Counted from the first letter of the stretch, positions 48,801 to 55,843 are shown. The stretch: DNA of 64,000 bases from Cherax quadricarinatus (GCF_038502225.1 NC_091298.1:27111391-27175390), one strand, 5' to 3'. The notes: a model not told the origin generated them from the sequence alone. Translations and numbers: made by a program.

Positions 48801-51800
48801 CACTGCTATCACACCATCATAAAGTCGAAATATCGTAAGCCAAGCCATCTTAAAGTGAGGAGCATCTGTAGTCAGAAAATATCTTAAGCATAATGTTTTG
48901 GTCTTATCCTTACATTTGTTGCCTCTCAAACTGATTTTTGCAATTGTTTGTAGCTTTGCCTAACTACTTGCTGAAAAAAGACTTAATCCTGTGCTGAAAC
49001 CTGCAGCTGGACTTATTTTTGCTTCCATCTGGGGTTCCCACTTGTCCCTAATTGTTTGAGTTGCAATGGCTCCCTATCAAAGCACGAATTGAGTGTAAAC
49101 TATGTTATCATTTAAAGTTATTAAGGTTTATGAAGCCAAGTATCTTACTGATATTTTTGTTCCATATACAGTGGAACCTCTACTTACGAGTTTAATCCAT
49201 TCTGTGACCTTGCTCACATCTGGATTTGCTCGTTTGCAGAGTCAATTTTCCTCATTTAAATTAACTGAAATGGAATTAATCCGTTCCAATGGAATTCCAG
49301 GCACAACAAAATACTAAAATAGTTTCCTAATATCAACTCTACGGCTTATTTATTTATCACAATTCATCTAATATGACATAATAAACAATATTAATAACAT
49401 AGAAACATGATGTATACACTAGAATGAATAAAATACATGTCATTATGTAGTATATGGCTAGTGGTGGTGATAGCGGCCATTGTTGTTGGGGTTTATAGGG
49501 TCACCACAGCAGCCATTCCTGCTCCTGACTACATGTGTAGAGAACCTGGGATAACCCATAAAAGTCAGACACTGCTATTTCATGTTGTCTGTCACTGCTG
49601 CTTCATGATGTCTGTCACTTCTGCTTCATGTCTGAAACTGCTGCTTCATGTTGTTTGCCACTGCTACCTCATGATGTCTGCTCCCACTTTTGCTAGCGTG
49701 TTGAAGAGCTTTCCAATATGTGAAGGTTGAGGGGCAGTACCAATTGGACAGGTATTGGACTGTGACATCATTTGTTTACTCTTGAACATTGCCAAAGCAT
49801 TGAACATTTCTGCTACTTTGAGCTCAATTTCAAGGTCCTTTTTGTCCTGAAACCAATCAAAATCATATCTATTTCTGTGGTATATCTTCCATTGTATCAA
49901 ATGAGACAAAAAAAAAATGAGAATACAACCATAAAAACCATACAAAAATATACCACTAAGGGGAGGTTAATGGCTGAGAAGTGAACTCCATTATTTATGG
50001 TCAGATTTCTTTCATTTTTGGTGTACATTAAGAAGCACCTTTCCATTATACATTGCCCAAGTTTCAGTAAGATAGTCCAACAAACAGCTGAGATCCAATT
50101 CCCAAGATCAAGAGCAAGAGCCCCTCACCAGCATCATGGAACCTCCCTTGAGGCCCGCTCGCGTCTGGAAGCAAAAAATCGACTGAGTGACTGCTCATAT
50201 CTGGAAAAGCTTGCACATGGATGCACTTGTATGTAGAGGTTCCACTGTCCTTGGGAATACTTCTGCAGGTTGCTGTGGATCTTTTTAAGCTGATTGAGCC
50301 TCATGCTGTTGTGGACAAAACATTCGTAGATTGTTCAACAGGTTGCCAGTGTCTGTTAAGAGTCTAGACTCTGTGCTTGTTTTTAAGTCTCAGTTGGGAA
50401 CACATCTCTTTTCTAGAGCTTATGATCCTGCTGTCACTCTTGAATATGAACTTTAGTACAGTAGACCATCGATTAAAGTGGTTTCTCCATTGAACTATTG
50501 TCAAATTGCGGCACATTTTCGTTTTACACTTCGTAAAATTCAATTTAAACAATTCTGTTTTTCGGTAGGGGAAAAATTTTAGTGCCACAAGCACTGATTT
50601 GATTTGACTGACAGATTTACTGAATGACTTACTTGGCTGACCTACTGACTCGACTGATTTACTTGACCAACTTGACTGATTTACTGATTGAGTTGATATA
50701 CTGACTGCTTACTAGTTGATTGACTGACTTAACTGATTCATTGAATGACTTGACTGACAGACTTGAATGAGTGACCTACTGAATTGAATGACTGAACTAC
50801 TGATTCACTTGACTGACTGGACTACCATCCACCTAAGCCCAGATGGGCCTCAGCATGCCTCTCCACTCCCTCCTTCACAATCATTGACAAACACTGGCAA
50901 CCACAATTTTTTTGTTATTTTTTCTTACGAAATGGAAGAGAATCTTTTTCTGAAGGTAATAAAACAAAAATTATTAAATTTAATGGAAAATTGACGAAAT
51001 TACGCTCTCGTGAATTTTGCTACGTGAGCGATATTTACTCGTCAGCGATTTTGCCGACTTTGATTCCCATTTTAGGCCAATTACATTATTCCAGTCAACC
51101 AAATTCTTAGCTATTTCGCTAGTATTACTTATATTTTATCAATTAAACACAAGAAATCACCCAGTCAACTGTTTCAACTATCCAATAAAGTGATCAGAAA
51201 TTGGTAATTTGGCCAATTTAACACAAAGTTCAAAACACTCCAGTTTCAACATAGGGTCCAGAATAAACAATGCAGGCATTCCTGGCACTAAACTAACATT
51301 TCCTCTGTTCATTAGTTGCATTTTCAAGTTTTAAAAATTAATTCCATTTTTATTTTTTATTCACATAATGAATTTTTATTCACACCAAAAAATGGAACAT
51401 TTACTGTTATGCAATATTGTAATAATTGTATAAATAATACCAGCATTTTCGTGAATGTATATTAGACCCACCAGCTGACGCATATTAGACGCGTGACATC
51501 ATTTGTTTACTCTTGAACATTGGCAAAAATTTAACATTTCCACTACTATGAGCTCAGTTTCAAGCCATTTTCAGTACCAAAACTAATCAAAATCATCTCT
51601 ATTTCTGTAATATATCTTCCATTCTATCAAATGAGACCAAGAGGATATGGCTATGGAATTTTTCTTTTTCTTTTACCATTCCATGTCCCTATTGAATCAT
51701 CTCTCAGCTTCATGTATGTGCTAACATTTTTAATCTTTTTCAGATTGGTTTTGAAGTTGTGTGTGTTGAAGCGAAAAACACAGAAGCTAGTGGATATTTC

Positions 51801-54800
51801 AGTAAGAAGCAGTCAGGAGCATACAGGTATTAATGAATAATTTTCAGTATTTTTTTTTTTTAATGTGGCAACATCATGTTGATTTGGTAGAGGTCAGTCA
51901 AGAAATAGGATTTTTTAAAAATTAATTTGGTATGTAATAAATATTTTTTTTTTAATTAATTTATATTTAATGTCAGTGGAGATGGCAAAAAAGGGGAATG
52001 TACCAGAGTATAATAGTACCAAATCTTTCATATGGGTGTGCAGTATGGGTTTTAAAGATTGCAGCGAGGAGGAGGCTGGTGGCAGTGGAGAAATCATGTT
52101 TCAGAGGAATATATGATGTAAATATTATACAGAGAATTTGGAGCATGGAGATTAAAAGATTCACTTTAATATGTCAGGCATCCTGAGCTTGACTTGAAAG
52201 TAACAAATAATGTCCACTATTACTATAACCATTGGCTAGCTAGTGTACTTTCTTTTAATTATCTGAGTCTCACTAGAGTTCAGGTATATCACAGATCATC
52301 AACATTGCTAAAGAAAAACTGTCTCACTAGAGTTCAGGTGTATCACAGATCATCATCAACATTGCTAAAGAAAAACTATTATTTTTATGACATTTAAAAA
52401 TTTGTTATTGCTCTCTCAGAGGTCTGAAGAACATGGCCCTATTTTGCCCATATGTTTTTCAGTCCATTAGTTGTGCAGTTTTTTGGAACATACTCGTCAC
52501 AAATTATGATGGTCCATCAAATAAGCATATAAAAAAAATCCAGAAGTCAGCTGTAATTCCTATGCAATTCAAAATTTGGAAAAGATCCATGTTTCTTATG
52601 CCAAAAAATTGAGCATACCAAATAAACACCAAATTGCCATATACACCAAAAATAGATATCATTGGTTACAAAATAACCAAGAAAAAATTAAAAGATTCAT
52701 TTATAATCCTCCTCTCTTTTACTCTCCTTCACTCCTTTAACCAACCAGCTTGTCTTTGGCTAGATTAACCCTTTCATTGCCTGAAATGCCCCAGCATGGT
52801 AGTGGCTTTCTTTGTACTTAACAAATCAAAATTGTAATTACACTTTGTAACCTTTGCAAAGAAATAAAATCTTTATTCTTTAATCTTTTTAATCTGTTCT
52901 GTAGTACTGTGAGTTTGAGGTCACTGTTGGTGCCGTAGTACTACTCCACGAGCTCAGCTCACTCAGATAAACTGTGAGCGGTAAATGTGGGCCTAGATAT
53001 GAGATAATGAGTCTGTGGTAAGTGTGCACCATATAAAAAAAATCCTGCAACACGCATTGCATAAGAAAAAACTGCGACACTGTTTTTGGATTAAAACAGC
53101 GACTTTACGGTTTATTTTAATGTGGTATTTATGGTTGTATCCTCTGTTTCTTGGTCTCATTTGATAGATTGTTATATATATTACAGAAGTAGAAAATAGG
53201 TTGAAATTGAGCTCAAAGTAGTGGAAATGTTTGATTTTTGTCAATTTTCAGGAATAAACAAATCATGTCACTCATCCAATACATGTCCATCTAGTGGGTC
53301 TGATATTCATGAATGTGCTGATATTATATATACAATTATTGCAGTACTGCATAACAGTAAACCTTCTATTCTTTGTGTGAATAAAAAATAAAAAATGCCT
53401 AATAAAGAGAGGAAATGTTATTTTAGTGCCAGGAATGCTTCCATTGTTTATTCTGGATGCTATTTTGAAATGGAAATATTTTGAAATTTGCATGAAATTT
53501 GCCAAATTACTATTTTCTGATCACTTTATTGGGTAGTTGAAATAGTTGATTGGGTGGTTTCTTGTGCTCAGTCAATTGAATGGAAGACATGCTAAGAAAA
53601 TAGAAAAGAATTTGTTCTACTGGAACATTGTAAAATAGGGCTCAAGGTGAGCGTAAATATCGCTGACACAGCAAAACTTGCAAAAGCTTAATTTCGTCAA
53701 TGTTTCATCACTTTGTATTATTACCTCAGAAAAAAAAAGCATATTTTTTGTTTTAAATCTTAGACACTGTGGACAAGTTTCTGATCAGGGGTCTGGACAG
53801 TGAAAGGGTTAAGGTGCACACACATTATGAACCTGAGAATACTACCTCGCTGCTACTTTTTCCTCTCTCCTCCCCTCCTAGTCTTCACTGTATGTCAATG
53901 CAACCCAACTTTGTTAGTGTCCCATTTTTTTTTTTTTTTTTTTTTCTTTTGACTTGGTGCATAACTCTTAAATTGAGAACTAACCATAGGATTTTGTTCA
54001 AAATATGCTCATTTAATTTTTTTTCAACAAATCGGCTGTATCCCACCGAGGCAGGGTGACCTAAAAAGAAAAACAAGTTTCTCTTTTTAAATTTATTAAT
54101 GTATACATGAGAAGGGGTTACTAGCCTCTTGCTCCTGGCATTTTAGTTACCTCTTACAACATGCATGACTTACAGAGGAACAATTCTATTCCACTTTCCC
54201 ATGGAGATAAGCAAAAATAAACAAGAACAAGAACTAGTAAGAAAATAGAAGAAAACCCAGAGGGGTGTGTATATATGTGCTTGTACATGTATATGTAGTG
54301 TTACCTAAGTGCAAGTAGAAGTAGCAAGACGTACCTGAAACCGTGCATGTTTACGAGACAGAAAAAAAACACCAGTAATCCTACCATCATGTAAAACAAT
54401 TACAGGTTTCTGTTTCACACTCACTTGGCAGGACAATAGTACCTTCCTGGATGGTTGCTGTCTACCAACCTACTACCTAGGGCTCATTTAATTTCTCATT
54501 CCCAAATCTGTTTTCTTTCTGTACGTTCCCATTTTTGAATGTCATTGTATACCAGTTTAGATGGATGTCTAGATTTTTTTTAACACACAAGCCATTTCCT
54601 GCCAAGGTAGGGTGACCCAAAAAAAAGAAACAATTTCACCATTCAGTTCATTACTGTCTTGCCAGAGGCATGCAGATACTATAGTTCAGATGCCCTTCCA
54701 AACATTCCACCTGTCCTTCAGAGTGTAGACACTGTACTTCCTACCCCAGGACTCAAGTTCGGCTAACCGGTTTCCCTAAATCCCTTCACAAAATATTACC

Positions 54801-55189
54801 TTGCTTTCACTCTAACAGCTTGTCAAGCCCCAAAAACCATTTGCCTCCACTCCTATCTAACTCGCACACAAAATCTCCTCCCTCCAATCTTTCCTAGGTT
54901 GGTCCCTATTCCGCTTTCCCTCCACAGTAGATTTATACAACTGTATATGGTATACATATTCATATTTTTCAGTGTCAAGACGTGTGTACAATAAACCCGC
55001 TTTTATGCGCTACACAGTAATGACTGAAATTAATTTCTTTACAGGTCAGGATTTGTGGTTCTTGAGATGTTTGATGTTGTCTCAGGTGTGTACAACATCA
55101 TTCCTAGTACATTTTACCCCAACACAGAAGCTCCCTATTTCCTCAATGTCTTCTCCTCATCTCCTGTCAAGCTCAGCAGGCTTAAATAA
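22984..55189 (+). CDS. CAPN7: Calpain-7, 11 coding exons
   Basis: Join: 22984-23197, 24456-24616, 25155-25263, 27185-27298, 28489-29333, 30713-30957, 34752-34960, 38963-39171, 44047-44190, 51744-51826, 55045-55189. All junctions are GT-AG, phases agree and total 2478 nt, about 825 residues (human CAPN7 is about 813). This is an intracellular papain-like cysteine protease of the PalB branch, known to bind ESCRT-III proteins through its MIT domains and to act in endosomal sorting and cytokinesis. Residues 1-160 hold two MIT-type helical repeats. The core has catalytic Cys304 (SDCSFVAS), His470 (PTHAYAMLDI) and Asn490 (LKNPWSHLRW). C2-like beta domains follow, and no EF-hands are seen. All three catalytic residues are present, so I expect an active enzyme. 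The start is the ATG at 22984, six bases after an AG acceptor; a 5' UTR exon is missing from this model. Confidence 0.95.
23720..24030. mobile_element. TA-flanked MITE (CAGCCTCTCC termini)
   Basis: Starts CAGCCTCTCCTCACTTA and ends TAAGTGAGGAGAGGCTG, flanked by TA on both sides (23718-23719, 24031-24032). It is 311 bp, with no coding capacity. The TA target and terminal repeats indicate a Tc1/mariner-group non-autonomous element. A second copy is at 47001-47324. Confidence 0.85.
24456..24616 (+). CDS. CAPN7: Calpain-7 coding exon 2 (MIT 2)
   Basis: Acceptor CTCAG, donor GTGAGT. It codes ETQAHSVQITKEG and then a second MIT-like helical stretch (NFLLLEALDEDEAGNAEEAI, ELYSNAVQLCLEA). The exon is shorter than the automatic reporting limit for open frames because it lacks an internal start. 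Confidence 0.92.
25155..25263 (+). CDS. CAPN7: Calpain-7 coding exon 3
   Basis: Acceptor ACAG. It codes CNNASNARITDKLRKLAEQA and the end of the second MIT helix bundle. I chose the donor A|GTGAGT at 25264 because it keeps phase with the next exon and makes a Ser codon; an alternative GTATGT donor a few bases later is possible. Confidence 0.85.
25505..26460 (+). repeat. Old LINE fragments in intron 3
   Basis: Decayed pieces of the LINE represented intact at 39834-41263. Its 3'-UTR motifs (GGAGTCCTGGAAGTGG, GGGGATATTGCAG, CCCTGTCTTGGTGGG) occur at 25530-25690. An ORF remnant (SEAWVLNIAASKW, RLEIRRQCGITKSI) lies at 25930-26090, and a further 3'-UTR piece at about 26370-26450. Confidence 0.65.
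26480..26995 (-). repeat. LINE 3' fragment, minus strand
   Basis: Starts with the T-rich reverse of the tail and CACATCAATTGTTTCCC, then the 3'-UTR (CATTCACACTACAG, CAGGACTCAAGTCCGG). It ends in an ORF part reading VNVFRYLGVDVSADGSM on the minus strand. Same family as 39834-41263. Confidence 0.7.
27185..27298 (+). CDS. CAPN7: Calpain-7 coding exon 4 (linker)
   Basis: Acceptor CAGCAG, donor GTAGGT. It codes a Ser/Lys-rich linker (MSSDKAANKTQHRKVSP) followed by TRIIPPLGIGNLVNSKP, joining the MIT repeats to the protease. The NAGNAG-type acceptor could allow one codon more or less. Confidence 0.82.
27840..28488. other. Intron 4 sequence, no feature
   Basis: No repeat or coding signal recognised before the exon 5 acceptor. 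Confidence 0.5.
28489..29333 (+). CDS. CAPN7: Calpain-7 coding exon 5 (protease core, Cys and His)
   Basis: The largest exon, 845 nt. It carries YTKEELDVLKRTSNINGRNY, the catalytic Cys304 in VSDCSFVASVAIS, NPCGKYMIKLHINGIPRKVI, KVMGGYDFPGSNSNIDLYAL and His470 in LVPTHAYAMLDI. Agreement with the calpain-7 family is close throughout. A second Cys (300) lies four residues before the catalytic one. Confidence 0.97.
29522..30556 (+). mobile_element. Degenerate TTAA element, copy 1
   Basis: Begins near GATGCTTTCACTGTTGAGAC and ends GAAGGGTTAA. It retains family blocks such as GGTAATCTTTTTCTG, TTTGATGGAAAACTTA and AAACCACCCATTC, but is much diverged. The left TTAA has mutated. Confidence 0.65.
30713..30957 (+). 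CDS. CAPN7: Calpain-7 coding exon 6 (catalytic Asn)
   Basis: Acceptor TTTCAG, donor GTGGGT. It begins GKRLLMLKNPWSHLRWKG with catalytic Asn490 and ends NPRLFSHTYCIH with a Glu codon split across the junction. It completes the protease domain. Confidence 0.95.
31122..31553 (+). repeat. 450-bp SINE-like repeat
   Basis: Begins GGTAGCAAGTTGGTAGACAG and ends GGCCACCCTGCC...GTTGAAAG. The 3' 60 bp resemble the LINE 3' end at 41205-41250. Other copies are at 39259-39690 (minus), 44865-46850 (array), 54019-54485 (minus), 57090-57560 (minus) and 61645-63195 (split). Confidence 0.75.
31783..32864 (+). mobile_element. TTAA element, copy 2 (1082 bp)
   Basis: Flanked by TTAA at 31783-31786 and 32861-32864. 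The 18-bp termini are TTAACCCTTTGACTGTTT and its reverse complement. No transposase frame; short open frames are chance frames shared by all copies. TTAA target and CCCTTT termini suggest a non-autonomous piggyBac-like element. It lies in intron 6 of calpain-7. Confidence 0.85.
32935..34590 (+). pseudogene. CR1-like LINE 3' end, split by another LINE
   Basis: The frame to 33357 reads AAVRIITKSHPWQHTPPLF, NIHTYYCAIYIYRTL, RHNTRHKHLYHIPR and KGPKIWNTLP and stops. The 3' UTR follows, then resumes after the nested insertion at about 34350, ending near 34590 in GAATTGAATTGAAT repeats. Confidence 0.75.
33497..34349 (-). pseudogene. Nested LINE 3' end, minus strand
   Basis: Inserted in the 3' UTR of the CR1-like copy, with a poly(T) start (reverse poly(A)) at 33497-33510. 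The ORF part on the minus strand (34345-33909) reads GALRYMWSQK, GCEAWVVNAAARRRLEAV and RWFGHLERMDQSRMTWRAF, closely matching 40430-40860. It is 5'-truncated. Confidence 0.8.
34752..34960 (+). CDS. CAPN7: Calpain-7 coding exon 7 (C2-like domain)
   Basis: Acceptor TTTCAG, donor GTGAGT. It codes TWNAGSGPVRDLYNIGENPQ, YSLDVQCPGGTAVWILLTRH and VYKTGGKKVFYP, the first C-terminal calpain beta-sandwich. Confidence 0.95.
35110..35439 (-). repeat. LINE 3'-UTR fragment, minus
   Basis: Diverged copy of the LINE 3' UTR (ACACCACTTGTTTACTACAAAGTAAGG read as a decayed version of the tail, then CTTCCCATTTTCAAGACTG). Confidence 0.5.
35440..36516 (-). mobile_element. TTAA element, copy 3 (1077 bp)
   Basis: TTAA at 35440-35443 and 36513-36516, termini TTAACCCTTTCAGGGT and inverse. 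Reverse orientation to copy 2. The left end carries two CGTACTAGTACG-like palindromes at about 35463-35505. Confidence 0.85.
36764..36890 (+). repeat. L2-like LINE reverse-transcriptase fragment
   Basis: Reads LNLGKTEGLIVRG-like, then FGAFDCGTVS; the same segment occurs at 44690-44830. It is a short decayed fragment in intron 7. Confidence 0.55.
37529..38885 (-). repeat. LINE 3'-UTR fragment split by a TTAA element
   Basis: The minus-strand LINE 3' UTR runs 37529-37711 and continues at 38774-38885 (AAAGTGCAGGCATTGTAC). The break is exactly at CCTCCTTTAA|AGTGCAGG, where the element at 37708-38777 is inserted. Confidence 0.8.
37708..38777 (+). mobile_element. TTAA element, copy 4 (1070 bp)
   Basis: TTAA at 37708-37711 and 38774-38777, and termini CCCTTTCAG...CTGAAAGGG. 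Uninterrupted relatives of the target (for example 42301-42325 and the inverse at 41020-41035) contain one TTAA, so the duplication is shown by comparison. The right end has TACTAGTACGGC twice. Confidence 0.9.
38963..39171 (+). CDS. CAPN7: Calpain-7 coding exon 8 (C2-like domain)
   Basis: Acceptor GGCCAG, donor GTAAGA. It codes DPAPFIDGVRINSPHYLCKM and GTHKFTLVVSQYEKHLSIHY, a strongly conserved calpain-7 segment, ending in frame at KHE. Confidence 0.95.
39206..39258. repeat. (AAAT)n microsatellite
   Basis: AAAT repeats just after calpain-7 exon 8, abutting a 450-bp repeat copy. Confidence 0.9.
39259..39690 (-). repeat. 450-bp SINE-like repeat, minus
   Basis: Reverse copy: starts CTTTCAACACACCGGCCG and ends near CTTGGCAGGACGGTAG. 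Confidence 0.8.
39700..39832 (+). repeat. 3' end of 450-bp repeat followed by (TA)n
   Basis: GGGGAGCAAGGGGCTAGTTC through GTGTTGAAAGAAAG, then a (TA)n tract at 39803-39830. This makes an inverted pair with the preceding copy. Confidence 0.75.
39834..40913 (+). CDS. LINE reverse-transcriptase C-terminal part, intact frame
   Basis: 359 codons without stop. It begins inside RT motif A (AYDRVDRGAMW) directly after a (TA)n tract, so the first catalytic Asp and everything upstream (endonuclease included) are missing. The RT palm continues with LRQGCVMSPWLFNIFIDGV and the catalytic box LLFADDTVLMGD (FADD at residues 104-107), then KLKVNIEKSKVM, VFRYLGVDVSADG, LLYGCEAWVVNAAARRRLE and RWFGHLERMDQ. 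It lies in intron 8 of calpain-7, same strand. The uninterrupted frame suggests a fairly recent insertion. 5' truncation makes it non-autonomous. Confidence 0.85.
40914..41263 (+). mobile_element. LINE 3' UTR and poly(A)
   Basis: Starts CGATCTGTTGGAGTGTGAGC and ends CGGTGGGAGACGGCCGACTT and GTTGAAA(A)n. This UTR is the part most often found as truncated copies in the window (26480, 33497, 35110, 37529, 42140, 45066, 45324, 54575, 57800). Confidence 0.85.
42140..43050 (-). pseudogene. LINE 3' end, minus strand, decayed
   Basis: T-run and TACATCGGCCATCTCCCACT at the left, then the UTR, then an ORF part on the minus strand with EASVVNAAVRNRLEAVEMSC and VNIFQRIHSVEIRRRC, and further up fragments of the SADGF/YLGV region. 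Confidence 0.7.
43060..44046. other. Intron 8 remainder, nothing recognised
   Basis: No repeat family from this window and no coding signal up to exon 9. Confidence 0.4.
44047..44190 (+). CDS. CAPN7: Calpain-7 coding exon 9
   Basis: Acceptor TTACAG, donor GTATTA (weak). 48 whole codons: ITGKWSGETAGGCPNHPATY, KNNPVYQF and ELKAPKDIQ. The GKWSG.(T/S)AGGC motif opens the second C-terminal beta domain. Confidence 0.93.
44280..44865 (+). pseudogene. L2-like LINE RT fragment, split by a palindromic element
   Basis: Before and after the insertion the + strand reads LVLFTIYVSDLVLLLDDHG-type sequence across the duplication, then a mutated ADSTQVYMQV (normally YADDTQVYM), then LSECKTEILIVREKLQ and ERDLGFLLDTS. 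This is RT motifs B to E of an L2/CR1-type LINE, decayed. Confidence 0.7.
44353..44551. mobile_element. Palindromic 171-bp element with 14-bp target duplication
   Basis: TTACTATTTATGTT at 44353-44366 and 44538-44551. The insert has arms 44367-44436 and 44441-44511 around TATC, then a 26-bp tail ending CTACCAACTTTA. The right arm carries AAGCTCCTGGAGAGC followed by GAAACGTTGCC. It is inserted in the LINE RT. Same architecture as 7574-7790 but different sequence. Confidence 0.85.
45066..45253 (-). mobile_element. Nested LINE 3'-end insertion, minus
   Basis: Poly(T) then CAACAAGTCGGCCGTCTCC through AGATACACAACA, interrupting the unit 1 sequence between CTACACATAC and ATATACACACC. Confidence 0.75.
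45314..45743 (+). mobile_element. Nested LINE 3'-end insertion with 10-bp target duplication
   Basis: ATCTCCATGG is present at 45314-45323 and 45734-45743. The insert begins in the last ~20 codons of the ORF (ACTTCCAGCAAGCGTG) and ends in poly(A). A textbook 5'-truncated target-primed insertion. Confidence 0.9.
47001..47324. mobile_element. TA-flanked MITE (CAGCCTCTCC termini)
   Basis: CAGCCTCTCCTCACTTA ... TAAGTGAGGAGAGGCTG, flanked by TA; 324 bp. Same family as 23720-24030. Confidence 0.85.
47511..47687. mobile_element. TA-flanked MITE (CAGTGGTACC termini)
   Basis: CAGTGGTACCTTGAGTTATG ... ACTTGAGGTACCACTG, flanked by TA; 177 bp. The interior (CGAATTTGTTCCCATA, GACCCCCAAAAAT) is shared with 55641-55843. 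Confidence 0.85.
47703..48718 (+). mobile_element. TTAA element, copy 5 (1016 bp)
   Basis: TTAA at 47703-47706 and 48715-48718, and termini TTAACTCTTTCACTGT / ACAGTGAAAGGGTTAA. The right subterminal region has CATAATATTATG instead of the TACTAGTA palindrome. Confidence 0.85.
49565..49690 (+). repeat. Minisatellite of about 22 bp
   Basis: Five or six units of CTGCTTCATGTTGTCTGTCA type, some shortened. Confidence 0.8.
49742..49965 (+). repeat. Partial TTAA-family segment
   Basis: GGACAGGTATTGGACTG through AAACCATACAAAAATA matches the middle-right part of copies 2-5 without termini. It is nested in the TA element. Confidence 0.65.
50600..50822 (+). repeat. Cryptic GACTGA-rich repeat
   Basis: Irregular alternation of GACTGA, TTACTGA, ACTTGA and CTGATTTACT over about 220 bp; a decayed simple repeat. 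Confidence 0.75.
50905..51645 (+). mobile_element. TTAA-family element, truncated
   Basis: Family interior from TTTTTCTTACGAAATGG to TCTATCAAATGAGACCAAG; both ends are missing. It lies 100 bp upstream of calpain-7 exon 10. Confidence 0.7.
51744..51826 (+). CDS. CAPN7: Calpain-7 coding exon 10
   Basis: An 83-nt exon after a 7.5-kb intron. Acceptor TTTCAG, donor GTATTA. It codes IGFEVVCVEAKNTEASGYF and SKKQSGAY with an Arg codon split across the junction. It matches the family position after the ELR/K block. Confidence 0.9.
51965..52165 (+). repeat. LINE ORF fragment
   Basis: Reads MYQSIIVPNLSYGCAVWVLK and ARRRLVAVEKSCFRG, matching the YGCEAWVVNAAARRRLEAVE part of the LINE at 39834-40913. No UTR is attached. 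Confidence 0.7.
52268..52378 (+). repeat. Tandem duplication, two units of about 55 bp
   Basis: CTCACTAGAGTTCAGGT(A/G)TA ... GCTAAAGAAAAACT occurs twice in a row; the second unit has an extra CAT. Confidence 0.9.
52390..52885 (+). pseudogene. CR1-like LINE 3' end, decayed
   Basis: Shows an RT-tail-like KKIQKSAVIPMQF-type frame, a broken body, and a 3' UTR (CTGAAATGCCCCAGCATGGT, TTTGTAACCTTTGCAAAG) similar to that at 34440-34570. Confidence 0.55.
52889..53812 (-). mobile_element. TTAA element, copy 7 (924 bp)
   Basis: Right end GACAGTGAAAGGGTTAA with TTAA at 53809-53812. The left end is near TTAATCTGTTCTG at 52889 and is decayed. Reverse orientation, and subterminal GTAGTACTAC palindrome. 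Confidence 0.75.
54019..54485 (-). repeat. 450-bp SINE-like repeat, minus
   Basis: TTTTTTTTCAACAAATCGGC through CTGTCTACCAACCTACTACC. Confidence 0.8.
54575..54945 (-). repeat. LINE 3'-UTR fragment, minus
   Basis: TTTAACACACAAGCCATTTCC, GTAGGGTGACCC, AGGACTCAAGTTCGGCTAAC and so on; a diverged copy of the LINE UTR immediately before calpain-7 exon 11. Confidence 0.7.
55045..55189 (+). CDS. CAPN7: Calpain-7 coding exon 11 and stop
   Basis: Acceptor TTTACAG. It codes SGFVVLEMFDVVSGVYNIIP, STFYPNTEAPYFLNVFSSSP and VKLSRLK, then TAA at 55187-55189. The G.(Y/F)NIIPSTF.P...(A/G)P(Y/F)FL pattern is the conserved calpain-7 C-terminus. Confidence 0.95.
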
Positions 55190-55358
55190 ATTCTGTGAAA
55201 GCAGAATAGGAGTTGTAATGAAATAAGCAGTTTTAATGTATAGTACAGTGTGTTCCAGAAGCCTGGGCCCATATAAAGCAATTTATTTCATATTTACATT
55301 TAATTCCCTTATCATGCAGATAATTCTTGTACAAATGTTATATATTAACTTTTTTTAA

Positions 55359-55364
55359 AATAAA
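55359..55364 (+). terminator. CAPN7: Candidate polyadenylation signal of calpain-7
   Basis: AATAAA 170 bp after the stop codon, giving a short 3' UTR. It is the first canonical signal downstream; another lies near 55907. Confidence 0.5.
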
Positions 55365-55640
55365 AGCACTGAAATAATTACAGTATTCTGAGTGTTTATT
55401 TTGAATCACACTGTAGTCTTGTTACTACAGGTCCAGAGTTTTGGGACATCCCTGTTGACTAAATTCTGCTTATATGACTTGTGACATGGTACAATGAAGT
55501 TTTGACCATACTTACCTTTTTTGCAAGTTGAGGATAAAACTAACTGCATTATGTGAAAAATTTTTTAATGATTGTATATTATTCAAGAGTCTTTTTTACA
55601 TAGAAATCTTTTACCTTACAATAAGGGATATTGATATGTA

Positions 55641-55843
55641 CAGTGGACCCCCGCATAACGATATTATTTCAATCCAGAAGTCTGTTTGGGTGCCGTTTTA
55701 GACCGAATTTGTTCCCATAGGAGATATTGTTAATTAGATTAGTCCGTTTCAGACCCCCAAAAATACACCTACAAAAGCACTTACAAAAATACACTTACAT
55801 AATTGGTCGAGTTGGGAGCTGATTGTTTTGCAGGGGTCCACTG
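55641..55843. mobile_element. TA-flanked MITE (CAGTGGACCCC termini)
   Basis: CAGTGGACCCCCGCATAACG ... GCAGGGGTCCACTG, flanked by TA; 203 bp. It lies in the calpain-7 3' flank. Confidence 0.85.

Larger units (their letters stand above)
46900..48868. mobile_element. TA-flanked element with three nested elements
   Basis: Outer termini CAGATGCCCCTCTGCTTATGA at 46900 and, inverted, AAGTGAGGAGCATCTG at 48868, each next to TA. The interior is expanded by the insertions at 47001-47324, 47511-47687 and 47703-48718. Confidence 0.75.
49169..50247. mobile_element. TA-flanked element (CAGTGGAACCTC termini)
   Basis: CAGTGGAACCTCTACTTACGA at the left and TGTAGAGGTTCCACTG at the right. TA on the left, TC on the right (mutated). 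Pogo/Tigger-like by terminal sequence. It contains a partial TTAA-family segment and a minisatellite. Confidence 0.75.
48980..50450 (+). pseudogene. L2-like LINE C-terminus, split by a TA element
   Basis: At 49060-49165 in broken frame: LQWLPIKARIE, YLTDIFVPYT. After 50247 it continues and at about 50335-50455 reads RLPVSVKSLDSVLVFKSQLG and THLFSRAYDPA. These are typical C-terminal motifs of L2/CR1-type ORF2. Confidence 0.75.
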
